The notes under the pieces were generated by a model. It had not been told where the DNA came from. It ran no database searches and worked only from the letters and a program-made list of their open reading frames with translations. Source: an uncultured Clostridia bacterium (GTDB lineage Bacteria > Bacillota > Clostridia > Christensenellales > Aristaeellaceae). From it: a stretch of 51,822 bases of DNA. The stretch is taken from assembly GCA_934615235.1 (NCBI GenBank), contig CAKTTL010000007.1, positions 1 through 51,822 of the forward strand, written 5' to 3'. Position 1 is the first letter of the stretch, and every line of letters starts with the position of its first letter. Shown here piece after piece: positions 15,742 to 24,014 of the stretch. Position numbers and translations under genes: made by a program.

Positions 15742-16689
15742 ATGACCAGCGTTACCCGTCCTGCAGGTTCGCCCCCCGCGCGCAAGAGCGCGGTTGCGAA
15801 AAAAATCCGCAAAAGCCTGCCCTATTACGTTCTGGTGCTCCTTCCCCTGGTTTATCTGCTCGTTTTCCGGTATTACCCCATGCTGGGCGTGCAGATCGCT
15901 TTCAAGAATTTCAAAGTGCGCGGCGGCATCTGGGGCAGCCCGTGGATCGGCCTGAAGCATTTCCGCGACTTTTTCGGTTCGGCGACGGCCGGCAAGATTA
16001 TCCTCAACACGTTCCTGCTCAGCGCGTATTACCTCGTCGCCAGCTTTCCCATCCCGATTCTTCTCGCCATCTGCCTGAACGAATGCCGTTCGGACAAATT
16101 CCGCAAGTTCACGCAGATGATCACCTATATGCCCTATTTCATTTCCACGGTCGTTCTCGTTTCCATGATTCTCCAGTTCACCGACATCTCCACCGGCATC
16201 GTCAACCAGATTCTCACCGCGCTGGGCGCCGCCCCGAAGAACTTCATGGGCAATATCCAGTATTTCCGCGGCCTGTACGTCTGGACCGGCGTATGGCAGT
16301 CGATGGGCTATTCGGCGATCGTCTATCTCGCCGCGCTGACGGGCGTGCCGCAGGATCTTTACGAGGCCGCGCGCGTGGACGGCGCGAGCAAGATCCGCCG
16401 CATCCTCGCCATCGATATCCCGTACATCGCTCCGACGATCATCACGCTGTTCATCCTCAACACGGGCAGCATCCTCTCCATCGGCTTTGAAAAAATCTAC
16501 CTCATGCAAAACAGCATCAATACGCCGGTTTCCGAGGTCATTTCCACTTACGTCTACAAAATCGGCGTTCTGCAGTTCAATTACAGCTATTCTACCGCCG
16601 TCGGGCTTTTCAATTCCGTCGTCAACCTGATCATGCTGCTGGTGGTCAACACGCTCTCCGACCGCGTCAGCAAGGTCAGCGTGCTGTAA
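15742..16689 (+). CDS. ABC sugar transporter permease, LplB type
   Basis: 315 residues with six predicted helices. The EAA loop that docks the ATPase is visible as YEAARVDGASKIRRI near residue 215. The RYYPMLGVQIAFKNF block in the first loop is characteristic of LplB/YtcP-class importers for plant or host oligosaccharides. First gene of a three-gene operon (permease, permease, binding protein). As is usual for this class no ATPase is encoded here; a shared MsmX-like ATPase elsewhere would energise it. Confidence 0.93.
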   Translation: MTSVTRPAGSPPARKSAVAKKIRKSLPYYVLVLLPLVYLLVFRYYPMLGVQIAFKNFKVRGGIWGSPWIGLKHFRDFFGSATAGKIILNTFLLSAYYLVASFPIPILLAICLNECRSDKFRKFTQMITYMPYFISTVVLVSMILQFTDISTGIVNQILTALGAAPKNFMGNIQYFRGLYVWTGVWQSMGYSAIVYLAALTGVPQDLYEAARVDGASKIRRILAIDIPYIAPTIITLFILNTGSILSIGFEKIYLMQNSINTPVSEVISTYVYKIGVLQFNYSYSTAVGLFNSVVNLIMLLVVNTLSDRVSKVSVL

Positions 16690-16703
16690 AGGAGGGGCGA
16701 GAG

Positions 16704-17630
16704 ATGAACGGTATTTCCGATTTGAGCCGCAAGCGGCGTCATCGCGTCCGCGAAACCCGCGGAGACGTTGTGTTCGATATTTTTACGACGCTCATTCTCA
16801 TCTTCGCCGTGTCCATCGTGGCGTATCCGCTTTTGTACGTGGTCAGCGCGTCGCTTTCCTCCACGCAGGCGGTCATGGCCGGGCGGGTGTGGATTTTCCC
16901 GGTGGAGTTTTCGCTCCTGGCGTATCAGACCACGTTCAAGTACGGCTCCATCATGACGGGATACCTGAACTCCATCCTCTATACGATCTCCGGCACGGCC
17001 GTGAGCCTTGTGCTTACCACGCTGTGCGCCTACTGCCTTTCCCGGCGCGATTTTTACGGCCGCAAGGTGATGGGCTTCCTCGTGCTCTTTACCATGCTCT
17101 TCAACGCCGGGCTTGTCCCGAACTTCCTGCTCATCAACAACACGCTCAAATGGAGCAACACCATCTGGGCGCTGATCATCCCCAACGCGATGAGCGCGTG
17201 GCACGTTATCCTCATGCGCAGCTACTTTGAAAACTCCATCCCCGCCGAGCTGTTCGAGGCCAGCGATATCGACGGCTGCTCGGTCTACCGCCAGCTGGCG
17301 GTCATCGCGCTGCCGCTTTCCGGCCCGATCATCGCGGTGATTGCGCTTTATACGGCCGTCGGCATCTGGAACGGATATTTCGACGCGCTGATCTATATCA
17401 ATGATAAGAGCATGTTCCCGCTGCAGCTGGTGCTGCGCAACATCCTCATCATGAACTCCATGGACATGAGCACCGTCGCCGACCTGCGCGATATGGCCTC
17501 GCGCAAGGGCATGTACAACCTGCTCAAGTATGCGGTGATCGTGGTGAGCAGCCTGCCGCTTCTGATCGTGTATCCCTTTGTGCAGAAGTATTTCGTCAAG
17601 GGCATCATGGTCGGCTCGGTCAAGGGCTGA
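16704..17630 (+). CDS. ABC sugar transporter permease, YtcP/LplC type
   Basis: 308 residues, six helices, EAA loop FEASDIDGCSVYRQL near residue 190. Starts 14 nt after the partner permease with GGAGGGGCGAGAG upstream. The two permeases form the heterodimeric channel. The C-terminal VQKYFVKGIMVGSVKG is typical of this branch. Confidence 0.93.
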   Translation: MNGISDLSRKRRHRVRETRGDVVFDIFTTLILIFAVSIVAYPLLYVVSASLSSTQAVMAGRVWIFPVEFSLLAYQTTFKYGSIMTGYLNSILYTISGTAVSLVLTTLCAYCLSRRDFYGRKVMGFLVLFTMLFNAGLVPNFLLINNTLKWSNTIWALIIPNAMSAWHVILMRSYFENSIPAELFEASDIDGCSVYRQLAVIALPLSGPIIAVIALYTAVGIWNGYFDALIYINDKSMFPLQLVLRNILIMNSMDMSTVADLRDMASRKGMYNLLKYAVIVVSSLPLLIVYPFVQKYFVKGIMVGSVKG

Positions 17631-17638
17631 CGGAACGG

Positions 17639-17666
17639 TTATTTGACGCGCAAGGCGCGTTAAATA
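17639..17666 (+). promoter_or_regulatory. Intra-operon stem-loop between permease and binding protein
   Basis: TTATTTgACGCGC / GGCGCGTtAAATAA with an AA loop. No T-run follows. It sits just before the binding-protein ribosome binding site (GGAGG at about 17676) and could protect or attenuate transcript ends, helping the binding protein to be made in excess. Confidence 0.45.
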
Positions 17667-17688
17667 AATAGAAAAAGGAGGAAACAAC

Positions 17689-19371
17689 ATGAAGAACCTC
17701 TGGAAAAAGCTGCTCGGTCTGACGCTGGCCGTCGCGCTGCTGCTCAGCTGCGCCGGCGCCGCCTTCGCCTGGGAACCCCAGTGGGAACACGACGAAGATC
17801 TGTCCGCCTACAAGCTCTGCGAGAACCCGGGCGATATCACCCTGCGCGTCGCAGTCACCGACCATGCCACGATCTCCAGCTGGGAAGACAACGCCTTCAT
17901 CCACTGGCTCGAGGATGTGACGAACGTCAAGTTCGAATTTGAGCTGCTTCCTTATGAGAGCCGCGCCGAAAAGCTCGGCCTGCTCCTCAACAGCGGCGAT
18001 TATCCGGACATCTTCCTCGCCTGCGGCATGACAAGCGCCATGGTCAGCCGGTTCGGCATGGACGAAGGCCTCTTCCTCCCGCTCAACGACATGATCGAAG
18101 AGCACGGCAACTTCGTCAACCGCATCTTCGAAACGTATCCCGGCTCGAAGGGCCTCATCAGCCAGCTCGACGGCAAGATCTATTCGATGCCCGGCGTCAA
18201 CGAATGCTATCACTGCACCATCCCCACCAAGTTCTGGATCAACCAGACCTGGCTGGATAACCTCGGCCTTGAAATGCCCACCACGCTCGACGAGCTGTAC
18301 AACGTGCTGGTTGCCTTCCGCGATCAGGACGCCAACGGCAACGGCGATCCGAGCGACGAGATTCCGCTTGCCGGCGATTACGCCGACGGCTGGTACACCA
18401 ACCCCGAAATGTTCGTCATGAACGCGTTCACCTATTACAACCTCGACCTGGACAAGACCTCCACCTCCTCGGCCGAAGCGTTCGGCATGTATCTCAACGA
18501 CGGAACGGTCGTCACCCCGTTCGCGCTGGACGAATTCAAGCAGGGCGTTGAATACATGGCCAAGCTCGTCAAGGAAGGCCTTATCTATGAAGGCTCCTTC
18601 ACGCAGGATCTGACCGGTCTGACCGCCATCTGCGAAAGCGGCCGTCTGGGCGCTTCCTCCGGCGGCTATATCCTCTTTGCCAATCTCGGCAGCGACATCT
18701 ATAAGCAGTATCGCGCGGTGACGCCTGTGACCGGCCCGAACGGCAACGCGTCCATCGTCACCTTCCCGCATGGTTCCGTCGGCGGCCACGCCTTCGTCAT
18801 CTCCGCGGATACCAAGCACCCCGTCGAAGCCTTCATGATCGGCGACCTGCTCTACTCCTACGCCGCCACCATGCGCAGCTACTACGGCGTGTACGGCGAG
18901 CAGTGGACCGACGCGGACAAGGACGCCGTCGGCATCAACGGCGAGCCCGCCCTTTATAAGCTCCTCACCCCGTGGCAGGAATCCGAACCGCAGAAGTACT
19001 GCATCCTGCAGATGACCAGCTCCTTCCGCGACGCGAAGTTCCGTCTGGGCGAACCGTCCGACCCGAACGTCGATCTCTACAGCGCCGCCGGTCTGGAAAC
19101 GCTCCTCTATCAGGTGACGCACGAGTATGAACCCTACATCGACGCCGCCAAGTCCATCCCGCCGCTCAAGTTCACCGATGCGGAAAACTCCGAAATGTCC
19201 GTCATCAAGACCAACCTGAGCAATACCATCAAGGAAGGCATGTTCGCCTTCTTCACCGGCACCAAGACCGTCGAAGCCGACTATGACGCCTGGCTCGCCG
19301 ACCTTGAAGCTCAGGGCCTGTCCACGCTGGTCAATTTCTATCAGACCGCGTACGACGCGCAGTATAAGTAA
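17689..19371 (+). CDS. ABC transporter substrate-binding protein (LplA-like)
   Basis: 560 residues. Signal sequence residues 1-28; the site LLSC/AG could be a lipobox (lipidated Cys) although Leu at -2 is less usual, and AFA before W is an alternative type I cleavage site. The mature part is a large family 1-type binding protein (FEFELLPYESRAEKLGLLLNSG region, KFTDAENSEMSVIKTNL near the end) as used with LplB/YtcP permeases for oligosaccharides. Last gene of the operon. It is followed not by a clear terminator but by the composite hairpin element at 19379. Confidence 0.9.
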   Translation: MKNLWKKLLGLTLAVALLLSCAGAAFAWEPQWEHDEDLSAYKLCENPGDITLRVAVTDHATISSWEDNAFIHWLEDVTNVKFEFELLPYESRAEKLGLLLNSGDYPDIFLACGMTSAMVSRFGMDEGLFLPLNDMIEEHGNFVNRIFETYPGSKGLISQLDGKIYSMPGVNECYHCTIPTKFWINQTWLDNLGLEMPTTLDELYNVLVAFRDQDANGNGDPSDEIPLAGDYADGWYTNPEMFVMNAFTYYNLDLDKTSTSSAEAFGMYLNDGTVVTPFALDEFKQGVEYMAKLVKEGLIYEGSFTQDLTGLTAICESGRLGASSGGYILFANLGSDIYKQYRAVTPVTGPNGNASIVTFPHGSVGGHAFVISADTKHPVEAFMIGDLLYSYAATMRSYYGVYGEQWTDADKDAVGINGEPALYKLLTPWQESEPQKYCILQMTSSFRDAKFRLGEPSDPNVDLYSAAGLETLLYQVTHEYEPYIDAAKSIPPLKFTDAENSEMSVIKTNLSNTIKEGMFAFFTGTKTVEADYDAWLADLEAQGLSTLVNFYQTAYDAQYK

Positions 19372-19378
19372 CGCGCCA

Positions 19379-19614
19379 GGGAACCCTTCCTTTAGAAAAA
19401 GGAAGGGTTCCCCCACCCTCTCCGAAGGAAACCGCTTGCGCCTGCGGCCGCGGGAGGGGTTGCGGCAACAATAGTATAAAACCGTCCTTTCCATGCAGGG
19501 CTTCCCCTCTTCCATGAAGAAAAGATAAAGCAGCGCCGAAAAGCGGCTTTCTTTGGTGGAGAGCGCGAGAGGCCCCTTTCTTTCTCCCGAAAGAAAGGGG
19601 TCTCTCGCAAAAAA
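19379..19614. repeat. Composite intergenic element bounded by two inverted long hairpins (second copy)
   Basis: Left hairpin: perfect 15-bp stem (19379-19393 with 19398-19412), then CCCTCTCCGAAGGAAACCG. Right, inverted: AAGCGGCTTTCTTTGG, a variant GGAGAGC, and a 20-bp hairpin with one wobble (19565-19584 with 19589-19608), then AAAAAA. Same layout as 10472-10676 but with different stem sequences. The ~150-bp centre (19440-19540) has no coding capacity I can support. Confidence 0.72.
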
Positions 19615-19645
19615 CCTCGCACATTCTTCCCATAAGGAGTACCCC

Positions 19646-21967
19646 ATGACTGAATATCTTTCGTTTCTCCGCGCGTCCCTCCCCTGGGCGGATCTGATCT
19701 CGGTTGACGGCGCGGTGCTGGAACAAATCGCGCGGCACGCAGCCGCAGTGCGGCGCGAAACGCCGTGGGGCGCGTCGATTCCGGAGGATATTTTCCGGTC
19801 GTTCGTGCTGTTTCCGCGCGTAAATAACGAGGACCTGGTTTTCTACCATGAAATCATATGGAGCCAGTTGAAAGGCCGCCTCGCGGGGCTGACGATGGAA
19901 CAGGCCGTGCGCGAGGTGAATTTCTGGTGCTACGAACAGGCAACGTACCAGTCGACCGACGGCCGGACGGCGAACGCGCTCACCGTCATGCGCCGCGGGT
20001 TCGGGCGCTGCGGCGAGGAATCGACGCTGCTTGTTTCCGCGCTTCGCGCGTGTGGAATCCCCGCCCGGCAGGTGTATGTGCCCCGCTGGGCGCATTGCGA
20101 CGATAACCATGCCTGGGTGGAGGCGTGGGCGGACGGCAAGTGGCGCTATCTGGGCGCATGCGAGCCGGAACCGGTGCTCGATTCAGGCTGGTTTACCGCC
20201 TCCGCGTCCAAAGCGATGCTCGTAAGCACGCGCGCATACGGCATGCCGCGCGCAGGCGAAATCGAGTTTGTCAACAGCACCGCGACATATGCGCAAACGC
20301 GGCTTTTTACGGTATTTGTAACAGAAAACGGCGCGCCGCGCGCGGGCGTGACGGTACGCTTCGAACTGGCGAATATGGCGGAGTTTTATCCAATTTATCA
20401 GGCAAAAACGGATGCGGACGGACGTGTTTCGCTCCTGACCGGGCTTGGCACGCTGCATCTGCACGTCCACGACGGACAGCGGTATCTGTGCCGCATGGCG
20501 GACGTTGCAAAAGACGACGGCTGCACGCTGGATTTTGCGCAAGCCGTCGCGTTCGATCGGTCGGAGCACTCGTTTACGCAGCGTCCGCCGCAGGAAACGC
20601 GCATCCAGCCGAGCGTTTTCCCGCCTGAAACGCTTGCCGCACACCGCGCGCGCATGGCTGCATGCGAAGCGGCGCGGCGAAGCCGCCATGCGCCTGTCCT
20701 GCGCGAAGAAAACATTTACCTGCGAAAAGCCGGGCTGAACGGCGCGGAAATTCGCGCATTTTTGAACGATCCGCGCTTTGTAAAGGACGATAAAACGGCG
20801 CTTCTCAACTCCCTGCGCGATAAGGACTTTGCCGACGCGACGGCCGCCATGCTCTGCGACGCGCTGGAAACCGCGTTGCCCGCCAAGGCGCTGCTGCCCG
20901 AAAGCGTCTGGCAGGAGAGCGTTCTTTGTCCGCGTGTGGCGAACGAAGCGTTGTATCCGGTGCGCGCCCGGCTGTGCGCGCAAACCGAACCGTTCCGGGA
21001 TGCGCGGCAGGTTTGGCAGGCCGTTGCGGAGCGCGTCTCGCTCTGCGCCGCGGAACCCGCAGCGCTGATTCCCAACCTGTACGCCGCCTGGGAAAGCGCG
21101 CGCTGCGGCGCTGCGGCGCGCGATATCCTCTTCGTCGCGCTCTGCCGCGCGCACGGAATTGCCGCGCGTTTGAATCCCGCCAACGGCGAAAAGGAATTCT
21201 GGGATGGCAGCGGCTATACGGCGATCGAGCCTTCGCGGCGCGCGGACGCGCGGCTGATTCTGCGCAACGCATCCGGCGCCCCGCTGCAATACGGCGTGCA
21301 TTTCTCAATCGGCGTGCTGCGCGGCGGCGCGTTCGAAACGCTCGACCTGTGGGGCGAGACGCTGGAAAAACATCTCGACTTGTCCGTGTTTGCCGGACAA
21401 TATCGCATCATTACCTGTCGCCGCCAAATCGACGGTGCAATCGACGGGCGAATCTTCCCGGCGGAAATCATGCCGGGCGGAGAAGCTGAAATTCGCCTCA
21501 CCCTCGCGCCGGATGCAACGCCCGAAAAGCTTCTGCATGCGCCGCTGCCCGTTTACCGCTCCGAGCAGGGCGGCAAAACGGTCGCTCTCCCAGCCGCGCT
21601 GCACGGAAGCTGCGCAATCCTCGCGTTTATCGCACCGGGCGAAGAGCCGACGGAGCACTTTCTCAACGAGCTGCTCGAAGCCCGGAGCGCACTGGCGGGC
21701 GCGAATATCGCTGTCCGTCTGCTGATTCACGACGCTTCACCGGCCGAAAACGCAAAATTACAGCGCGTGCTTTCCGAGCTTCCCAACGCGCAGTTGCTGT
21801 TCGCGCGCGATCCCGAAACCGAGCTGGCCTGGCGGCAGCTGCTGCATGCCGGCGATCTGCGTCTGCCGTTCGCCATCGCCGTCGACAAAACAGGCAACGG
21901 TCTGTTCGCGTTTGTCAATTACAACATCGGATCGGTACAGGCGCTGATCACAATGATCCGGGAATAA
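19646..21967 (+). CDS. Large transglutaminase-like protein
   Basis: 773 residues without a signal peptide, so cytoplasmic by appearance. An N-terminal transglutaminase-like core has the nucleophile Cys122 (FGRCGEES), His155 (DNHAWVEAW) and an acidic residue in LGACEPE (Glu173). A beta-rich carboxypeptidase-regulatory/Ig-like segment follows (ENGAPRAGVTVRFELANM), then a helical region, a second degenerate transglutaminase-like stretch (ARDILFVALCRAHGIAARLN), and a final domain resembling a thioredoxin-like fold. Similar long proteins occur in gut Bacteroidota and Clostridia with unknown substrate; peptidase activity is as likely as cross-linking. ATG 19646 has AAGGAGT 7 nt upstream. Confidence 0.8.
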   Translation: MTEYLSFLRASLPWADLISVDGAVLEQIARHAAAVRRETPWGASIPEDIFRSFVLFPRVNNEDLVFYHEIIWSQLKGRLAGLTMEQAVREVNFWCYEQATYQSTDGRTANALTVMRRGFGRCGEESTLLVSALRACGIPARQVYVPRWAHCDDNHAWVEAWADGKWRYLGACEPEPVLDSGWFTASASKAMLVSTRAYGMPRAGEIEFVNSTATYAQTRLFTVFVTENGAPRAGVTVRFELANMAEFYPIYQAKTDADGRVSLLTGLGTLHLHVHDGQRYLCRMADVAKDDGCTLDFAQAVAFDRSEHSFTQRPPQETRIQPSVFPPETLAAHRARMAACEAARRSRHAPVLREENIYLRKAGLNGAEIRAFLNDPRFVKDDKTALLNSLRDKDFADATAAMLCDALETALPAKALLPESVWQESVLCPRVANEALYPVRARLCAQTEPFRDARQVWQAVAERVSLCAAEPAALIPNLYAAWESARCGAAARDILFVALCRAHGIAARLNPANGEKEFWDGSGYTAIEPSRRADARLILRNASGAPLQYGVHFSIGVLRGGAFETLDLWGETLEKHLDLSVFAGQYRIITCRRQIDGAIDGRIFPAEIMPGGEAEIRLTLAPDATPEKLLHAPLPVYRSEQGGKTVALPAALHGSCAILAFIAPGEEPTEHFLNELLEARSALAGANIAVRLLIHDASPAENAKLQRVLSELPNAQLLFARDPETELAWRQLLHAGDLRLPFAIAVDKTGNGLFAFVNYNIGSVQALITMIRE

Positions 21968-22020
21968 ACACAGGCCGCATAAAAGGCAGCGGACATAAAA
22001 CAGAGCGGCATCGCATTTCA

Positions 22021-22060
22021 GCGGAACAGGTATGATTTCCGTCATGCCTGTTCTGCTTCA
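22021..22060 (+). terminator. Terminator-like hairpin between convergent genes
   Basis: GCGGAACAGGTATGA (22021-22035) pairs with TCATGCCTGTTCTGC (22042-22056) with a few wobbles; only a short TTCATT follows. It ends the transglutaminase-like gene. Confidence 0.55.
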
Positions 22061-22077
22061 TTCCATAGAATTTATAA

Positions 22078-22593
22078 CTACAGCAATCCTTCGTCAATCA
22101 ACTTCTCGATAACCCGCGCTTCTCGTTCAAACATTGCAGGATTATAAGGGCTGTTCAAGACATTACGATTCTTCCGAATAGCAATGAACGGTTCAATATA
22201 TTCCAATGTGTAGTTTTCGGCCGCTTCATATTTATCCAAACACTGTGAAGCAACTCCGCTCTCAACATCGCAGAGATAGTAATAATTATCCTGAATAAAG
22301 CATTCAGATACATCATTGTCGCTTTTCTGAATGCGATGCACATAGCCGTATTCCTTTACCGTTTCAGGCTTGACCACCAACCCCGCCTCTTCGCGAGTTT
22401 CACGTATCATCGCATCGACGGGAGATTCCTCCGCTTCAATTCCGCCGCCCGGAAATTTATAATAATCATATTTCAGGCTATGAATCATTGCAATCTTTTT
22501 GTCACTGATTATGATGCTCCTTGCCGAATTCCGTACAAATTTGTGGGTGCAATGATCGTAATCGCGTTTATCCATTTCAAATAACAATCTCAT
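22078..22593 (-). CDS. Nudix hydrolase
   Basis: 171 residues. The Nudix box spans residues ~50-72: Gly-Gly, Glu56, then RETREEAGL with the Mg-binding Glu residues. It hydrolyses nucleoside diphosphate-linked compounds; the substrate is unknown. ATG 22593 is preferred because AGGAG lies 5 nt upstream; an upstream ATG at 22623 would start inside the degenerate end of the CRISPR array. Base composition is clearly more AT-rich than all neighbours except the 42256 gene, which suggests recent transfer. It lies directly downstream of the CRISPR array on the same strand. Confidence 0.88.
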   Translation of the reverse strand: MRLLFEMDKRDYDHCTHKFVRNSARSIIISDKKIAMIHSLKYDYYKFPGGGIEAEESPVDAMIRETREEAGLVVKPETVKEYGYVHRIQKSDNDVSECFIQDNYYYLCDVESGVASQCLDKYEAAENYTLEYIEPFIAIRKNRNVLNSPYNPAMFEREARVIEKLIDEGLL

Positions 22594-22603
22594 ATTGTCT
22601 CCT

Positions 22604-22895
22604 GTATAACACGCTTTTTTCATTTGAAAGCGCCGGTGAACTCACCGTATCTCTTGTTGTCCCCAACCGATTTCAATCCTCACTTCCGCGCAGAAGCGCC
22701 CAAACGCGCACAAGCGCTTTGTACATCGGCATTATTTCAATCCTCGCTTCCGCGCGGAAGCGCCAAAGCCGTTGAGCATGCCGGTGTTCATGGCGTAATT
22801 TCAATCCTCGCTTCCGCGCGGAAGCGCCCTGGCGTTTCTCCCCTAAAAAACGCTGCTTCGCCAAATTTCAATCCTCGCTTCCGCGCGGAAGCACC
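22604..22895 (-). CRISPR. Short type I-C CRISPR array
   Basis: Four clear 31-bp repeats at 22670-22700, 22734-22764, 22798-22828 and 22865-22895, with spacers of 33 (22701-22733), 33 (22765-22797) and 36 nt (22829-22864). In crRNA sense (minus strand) each repeat has the hairpin CGCTTCCGCGCGGAAGCG and ends in AGGATTGAAAT, the type I-C handle. The repeat at 22670 has two changes and the leader-proximal one at 22865 one change. A further degenerate repeat keeping only the GGCGCTT…AAGCG half appears to end at 22634, implying a fourth spacer (22635-22669, 35 nt) and a decayed trailer end. Same orientation as the cas operon. Confidence 0.93.
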
Positions 22896-23106
22896 ATCAC
22901 TTTATCCTCACATTCACCAAAACATTCTATTCACATCATCCAAATTCCTGCACATCCCCCTATTTTCCCTTTGTCCTTTCCCTCGCTATCCGCGTTCTCC
23001 GCGGTGCGACCCCTCCCGGCCAGCCTTGTTCTCTCCCGTTTCGCACCGCTCCGCTGCGTTTCGTCTCCGCGTTCCTCAGCGGCGCTTGCGCCGCGAAAAA
23101 AACTCC
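22896..23106 (-). promoter_or_regulatory. CRISPR leader region
   Basis: The 211 bp between the cas7c stop and the first repeat carry no gene. The part next to the array (22896-22985) is AT-rich as leaders are; nearer cas7 there is a GCGGCGCTTGCGCCGC palindrome (about 23080-23096). I could not identify a convincing promoter. Confidence 0.55.
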
Positions 23107-24012
23107 TCACTCGCCGTCAATCAGCGTGTATTTCAGGCCGGGAATAGCGGTTTCGTCGACGGACACGCGCGGCATTCCGTCCTTGCCCGCCTCGATTTGC
23201 ACCGAGCGGTGTACCTTCGCCGCCGAATACTGGCCGTTCGGGCAGTTATGCTCCCACCAGATCAGCTTGACCACTTCCATGCTGCCGTCCGGACGGGCGG
23301 CGGTCGCGTCGTTGCGGAAGATCGTGCGCAGCGCCTCCTTCAGCGCTTGCGCGTCTTCCTCGCTGAAACCGGTCTTTTCGGCCGGCTGCACGTTGATCGA
23401 GCCATACGTCACATACACGCCGCGGTCCACCCGATGCTTCATGCCCATCGTATCCGGCGCTTTCATATCCGGGTTCGCGCCCGTTTCCAGATTGACCGAT
23501 TTTGTAATCTGCGTGCTGACAACGTTCACGGTTTCCGTGCTGAAAGCCGGATGGATGCTGACCGGGCCGCGGATCCCCACCGACATACCGTCGACGCTCT
23601 CGTCGCCCTTGCCGCCCTTAAACGCGAACACCTGTCCAAACGCGCGGACGTCCAGCCAGGTTTCACACGCGATGCGCGCGTAATCTTCGCGCGTGGCGGC
23701 CGCGCGCTCTCCCTTTTTTCGGGGCGTGGAATCTGCCTGGCAGCGTTTCAGTGCCTCGCAGCCCTCCGCGCGTTCGCGCAGGGAGCGATAATGATCCCCC
23801 GGCGCGCGGCGAGCATCTGACTGGACGAAAACAGAATACCCTTCGTCGATCCAGCGGTTGCGGATTTTCCGCTTCAGGCACACGTCTGAAACCTCGCCCA
23901 GTCCCTCGTACGTCGTGCGGGGCCGGTTGCCGTCCAGCGGATCGCCGTTCGGGTTCGCGTTATGCACGGTAAAAATCAAAGCAAAATCAATCTTGTTCTT
24001 CAGCGCGGTCAT
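23107..24012 (-). CDS. cas7c: CRISPR-associated protein Cas7c (Csd2), type I-C backbone subunit
   Basis: 301 residues. The N-terminal RRM-like strand and loop FALIFTVHNANPNGDP is diagnostic of Cas7/Csd2, followed by GNRPRTTYEG and a Lys/Arg-rich LKRKIRNRW. Cas7c coats the crRNA along the spacer (about seven copies in known complexes). ATG 24012 is 7 nt from AGGAGG; ATG 24018 almost abuts it. The gene overlaps or abuts the cas8c stop (24015) and is the last cas gene. In complete I-C loci cas4-cas1-cas2 follow; here the leader and array follow directly. Confidence 0.95.
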   Translation of the reverse strand: MTALKNKIDFALIFTVHNANPNGDPLDGNRPRTTYEGLGEVSDVCLKRKIRNRWIDEGYSVFVQSDARRAPGDHYRSLRERAEGCEALKRCQADSTPRKKGERAAATREDYARIACETWLDVRAFGQVFAFKGGKGDESVDGMSVGIRGPVSIHPAFSTETVNVVSTQITKSVNLETGANPDMKAPDTMGMKHRVDRGVYVTYGSINVQPAEKTGFSEEDAQALKEALRTIFRNDATAARPDGSMEVVKLIWWEHNCPNGQYSAAKVHRSVQIEAGKDGMPRVSVDETAIPGLKYTLIDGE

Positions 24013-24014
24013 GG

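Noticed and set aside
17620..19647. 675-codon reverse-strand open frame
   Set aside because: Antisense to the ABC binding protein; no motifs or ribosome binding site.
22078..22593. Nudix protein as a CRISPR accessory
   Set aside because: No precedent I can name for type I-C and its composition differs; adjacency alone is not enough.
23080..23096. Terminator between cas7c and the array
   Set aside because: The palindrome has its T-run upstream on the cas strand, so termination is not supported.
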